5,019 bases of DNA from the NCBI GenBank assembly GCA_030064795.1, contig JASJEI010000511.1, forward strand, positions 1 through 5,019. Reading direction: 5' to 3'. Of the stretch, positions 4,830 to 5,019 are shown one piece after another. Below the pieces are notes generated by a model. The model saw only the letters and a list, made by a program, of their open reading frames with translations, made no database searches and was not told the DNA's origin. This DNA is from Pleurocapsa sp. MO_226.B13 (GTDB taxonomy: Bacteria > Cyanobacteriota > Cyanobacteriia > Cyanobacteriales > Xenococcaceae). Made by a program: the position numbers and the translations under genes. Position 1 is the first letter of the stretch. Each line of letters opens with the position of its first letter.

Positions 4830-4871
4830 GGGGAAGCAGGGGAAGCAGGGGAAGCAGGGGAAGCAGGGGAA
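4830..4871 (+). repeat. 9-bp tandem repeat, G-quadruplex-capable
   Basis: GGGGAAGCA is repeated exactly four times (4830-4838, 4839-4847, 4848-4856, 4857-4865), followed by a partial copy GGGGAA. Five G4 runs separated by constant 5-nt loops fit the classical quadruplex pattern on the plus strand. Tandem GGGGAAGCA-like repeats are known in cyanobacterial intergenic DNA. The unit is a multiple of three, but no reading frame uses it here. It ends 71 nt before the next start codon and could lie in that gene's 5' leader. Confidence 0.85.
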
Positions 4872-4942
4872 AATACTTATTAATATTTATCCCTCAAATC
4901 AATGTTGACAGACCAATAGATGTAAATTTGGAAAATTTGATT

Positions 4943-5019
4943 ATGAAAATTCTAACTATTTGGCGTGTCAAGGAAGATGCAGATTTCAGCAAAATTCAAG
5001 CAATGCTTCTCGAAGAAGA
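4943..5019 (+). CDS. Start of an unidentified gene, cut by the window edge
   Basis: An ATG at 4943 opens a frame that runs to the edge: 25 complete codons reading MKILTIWRV, then KEDADFSKIQAM, then LLEE. A hydrophobic strand (KILTIWRV) followed by an acidic turn and an amphipathic helix would suit the first beta-alpha unit of a small ferredoxin-like or dimeric alpha/beta-barrel protein, but this is a guess from 25 residues. GGAAAA at 4930-4935 is a weak possible Shine-Dalgarno. It lies on the same strand as the upstream operon but is separated by 325 bp and a possible terminator, so it is probably transcribed separately. I do not recognise the product. Confidence 0.6.
   Translation, partial: MKILTIWRVKEDADFSKIQAMLLEE

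Larger units (their letters stand above)
4618..4942. other. Repeat-rich intergenic region, no gene
   Basis: The 325-bp gap between the DoxX gene and the next gene has no supportable ORF. It contains a HIP1 octamer, a small GC-rich hairpin, a 30-bp perfect palindrome, a segment TTGCCCACCCTAC (4788-4800) resembling a fragment of a common cyanobacterial repeat, and a G-rich tandem repeat. A consensus-like TTGACA lies at 4905-4910, but no fitting -10 box follows at normal distance. Confidence 0.6.

Noticed and set aside
4905..4926. Consensus -35 box TTGACA before the last gene
   Set aside because: No -10-like hexamer lies 16-18 bp downstream. The nearest AT-rich box (TGTAAA, 4921) is only 10 bp away, so I do not call a promoter.

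Overview
The window looks like cyanobacterial chromosome. The octamer GCGATCGC (HIP1, a cyanobacterial signature) occurs six times in 5 kb (468, 1163, 1757, 3449, 4049, 4626), where about 0.1 would be expected at even base composition. The non-coding DNA is AT-rich and contains palindromic and tandem repeats of kinds familiar from filamentous and pleurocapsalean-type cyanobacteria. I cannot name a genus from this sequence alone.

Layout. Bases 1-1478 hold no intact gene. They contain a hairpin (235-259), a 77-bp cruciform-type dispersed repeat (340-416), two small hairpins (495-537), a decayed minus-strand fragment resembling the N-terminal part of a cyanobacterial transposase (about 724-1005), two interleaved inverted repeats (1010-1055), and a 130-bp leader with several short dyads just before the first gene (1334-1416). 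From 1479 to 4617 four plus-strand genes run close together: an ECF-type sigma-70 factor, a membrane-anchored RskA-like anti-sigma factor starting 2 nt after it, a type II NAD(P)H dehydrogenase (NDH-2 family) 23 nt further on, and a DoxX-family four-helix membrane protein 54 nt after that with its own strong Shine-Dalgarno sequence. Bases 4618-4942 are non-coding, with a perfect 30-bp palindrome (a possible terminator) and a 9-bp tandem repeat that fits a G-quadruplex pattern. A further plus-strand gene begins at 4943 and runs off the right edge.

How the genes may work together (inference). The anti-sigma factor would hold the sigma factor at the membrane until a signal reaches its extracytoplasmic C-terminal domain. 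The released sigma factor would then direct transcription, probably including its own operon. The two downstream genes are membrane redox proteins: NDH-2 passes electrons from NAD(P)H to quinone, and DoxX proteins are integral membrane partners of oxidoreductases in other bacteria. The simplest reading is an envelope- or redox-responsive regulatory pair driving a small membrane electron-transfer module. The sequence shows the gene order and the domains. Co-regulation and complex formation are not shown.
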